A DNA stretch of 6,648 bases, taken from the NCBI GenBank assembly GCA_016763565.1, contig JAESTO010000142.1, positions 1 through 6,648 of the forward strand, read 5' to 3'. The translations under genes were made by a program, and so were the position numbers. Below the pieces are notes generated by a model. It ran no database searches. It was not told where the DNA came from and saw nothing but the letters and a program-made list of their open reading frames with translations. This stretch comes from Gammaproteobacteria bacterium. GTDB lineage: Bacteria > Pseudomonadota > Gammaproteobacteria > JABDGN01. This document shows, one piece after another, positions 6,354-6,648 of the stretch (within the stretch, counting starts at the first letter, position 1; each line of letters starts with the position of its first letter).

Positions 6354-6648
6354 CTAAATCACGCATTCAACAGCTGGCTCTAGGGTTATCACGCTATCCA
6401 CCATTACTTGCACATCCGCTGGCGTAATACAATGTTTGTCAAAACTTAGAGGCAATACGCCATCATCCGGATGTCGAGCAGAACTGTCAACGCCAAGCTT
6501 CTCCCGGTTAGGTAAAAAGTTAACGCTATGAAAATAGCTCATGTATGTCTCCATCAACTTTGCGTCAAGTGGATGGCATGATACTTCGCTGATGCTGCTG
6601 ACACCCGCTTGTAGGTTTGACCAAAACTCTTCGTAGTTAGTCGCACCC
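6354..6648 (-). pseudogene. Partial frame entering from the right: ketosynthase-like start joined to an unrecognised tail
   Basis: The frame is open at the window edge and gives 97 residues before the TAG at 6356-6354. Its first residues, GATNYEEFWSNLQAGVSSIS, resemble the N-terminal part of polyketide-synthase ketosynthase domains just after the CRFP motif (GAxNxEEFWxNLxxGVxSISEVP). The expected RWD segment and the rest of the domain do not follow. Instead the frame goes to CHPLDAKLMETYM, FLPNREKLGVD, SARHPDDGVLPLSFDKHCI and ADVQVMVDSVITLEPAVE, a well-behaved protein sequence that I cannot assign. The simplest reading is a deletion that joined the start of a ketosynthase to the end of another gene or module; an intact gene of an unknown family is the alternative. 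The region is more GC-rich than the kinase gene. Confidence 0.45.

Noticed and set aside
6344..6357. Perfect short inverted repeat TTAGC-ACAC-GCTAA at the stop of the 6354 frame
   Set aside because: Five-pair stem with no T-run on either side; not a supportable terminator.
6272..6427. Plus-strand 51-codon frame opposite the end of the ketosynthase-like frame
   Set aside because: Protein-like composition, but only GTG/TTG starts, no ribosome site, and the opposite frame looks more convincing in the overlap.

Overview
The window is a roughly 40% GC stretch from a Gram-negative bacterium, most likely a gammaproteobacterium. The evidence is a dapA / bcp / perM neighbourhood, a class 2 (quinone-linked) pyrD, and lpxK of the lipid A pathway. 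A host-associated or intracellular lifestyle, for example in the Legionellales, is my inference. It rests on a eukaryotic-like Ser/Thr kinase gene, a decayed AAA-ATPase/PD-(D/E)XK family gene of a type common in such genomes, and several broken genes.

Left part (1-2790+): the 5' end of dapA (minus) is divergent from bcp (plus). bcp converges on an lpxK-pyrD-perM cluster on the minus strand, whose members overlap: pyrD/perM by an ATGA and lpxK/pyrD by 11 bases. These are housekeeping functions: lysine/peptidoglycan precursor synthesis, peroxide defence, lipid A 4'-phosphorylation, pyrimidine synthesis and a membrane permease. Both bcp and perM carry exactly one frame-breaking single-base indel, and the conserved protein sequence resumes exactly on the other side. 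They are either recent pseudogenes or consensus errors in this sequence.

Middle (about 3772-4388): just upstream of lpxK, where msbA sits in many relatives, there is instead a collapsed remnant of an AAA-ATPase-like/PD-(D/E)XK gene. Three family blocks are strung together with most of the protein missing. lpxK appears to begin with a TTG that overlaps the remnant's stop codon. The 257 bases between this remnant and the kinase gene hold only short, unassigned reading frames.

Right part (4389-6648): a 543-residue soluble eukaryotic-like Ser/Thr protein kinase has all key catalytic residues and a basic C-terminal extension of about 190 residues that I do not recognise. A good sigma-70-type promoter lies 82 bases upstream. 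Beyond it, after a weak terminator-like hairpin, lies a visibly more GC-rich tail. It contains an open minus-strand frame that enters from outside the window. Its first residues look like the start of a polyketide-synthase ketosynthase domain, but the rest does not. This is probably accessory or rearranged DNA.

I see no tRNA, rRNA, CRISPR array or intact insertion sequence. The most interesting items are the kinase (a candidate secreted effector), the collapsed AAA-ATPase/nuclease gene in front of lpxK, the ketosynthase-like chimera, and the paired single-base indels. I do not see a convincing new multi-gene system.
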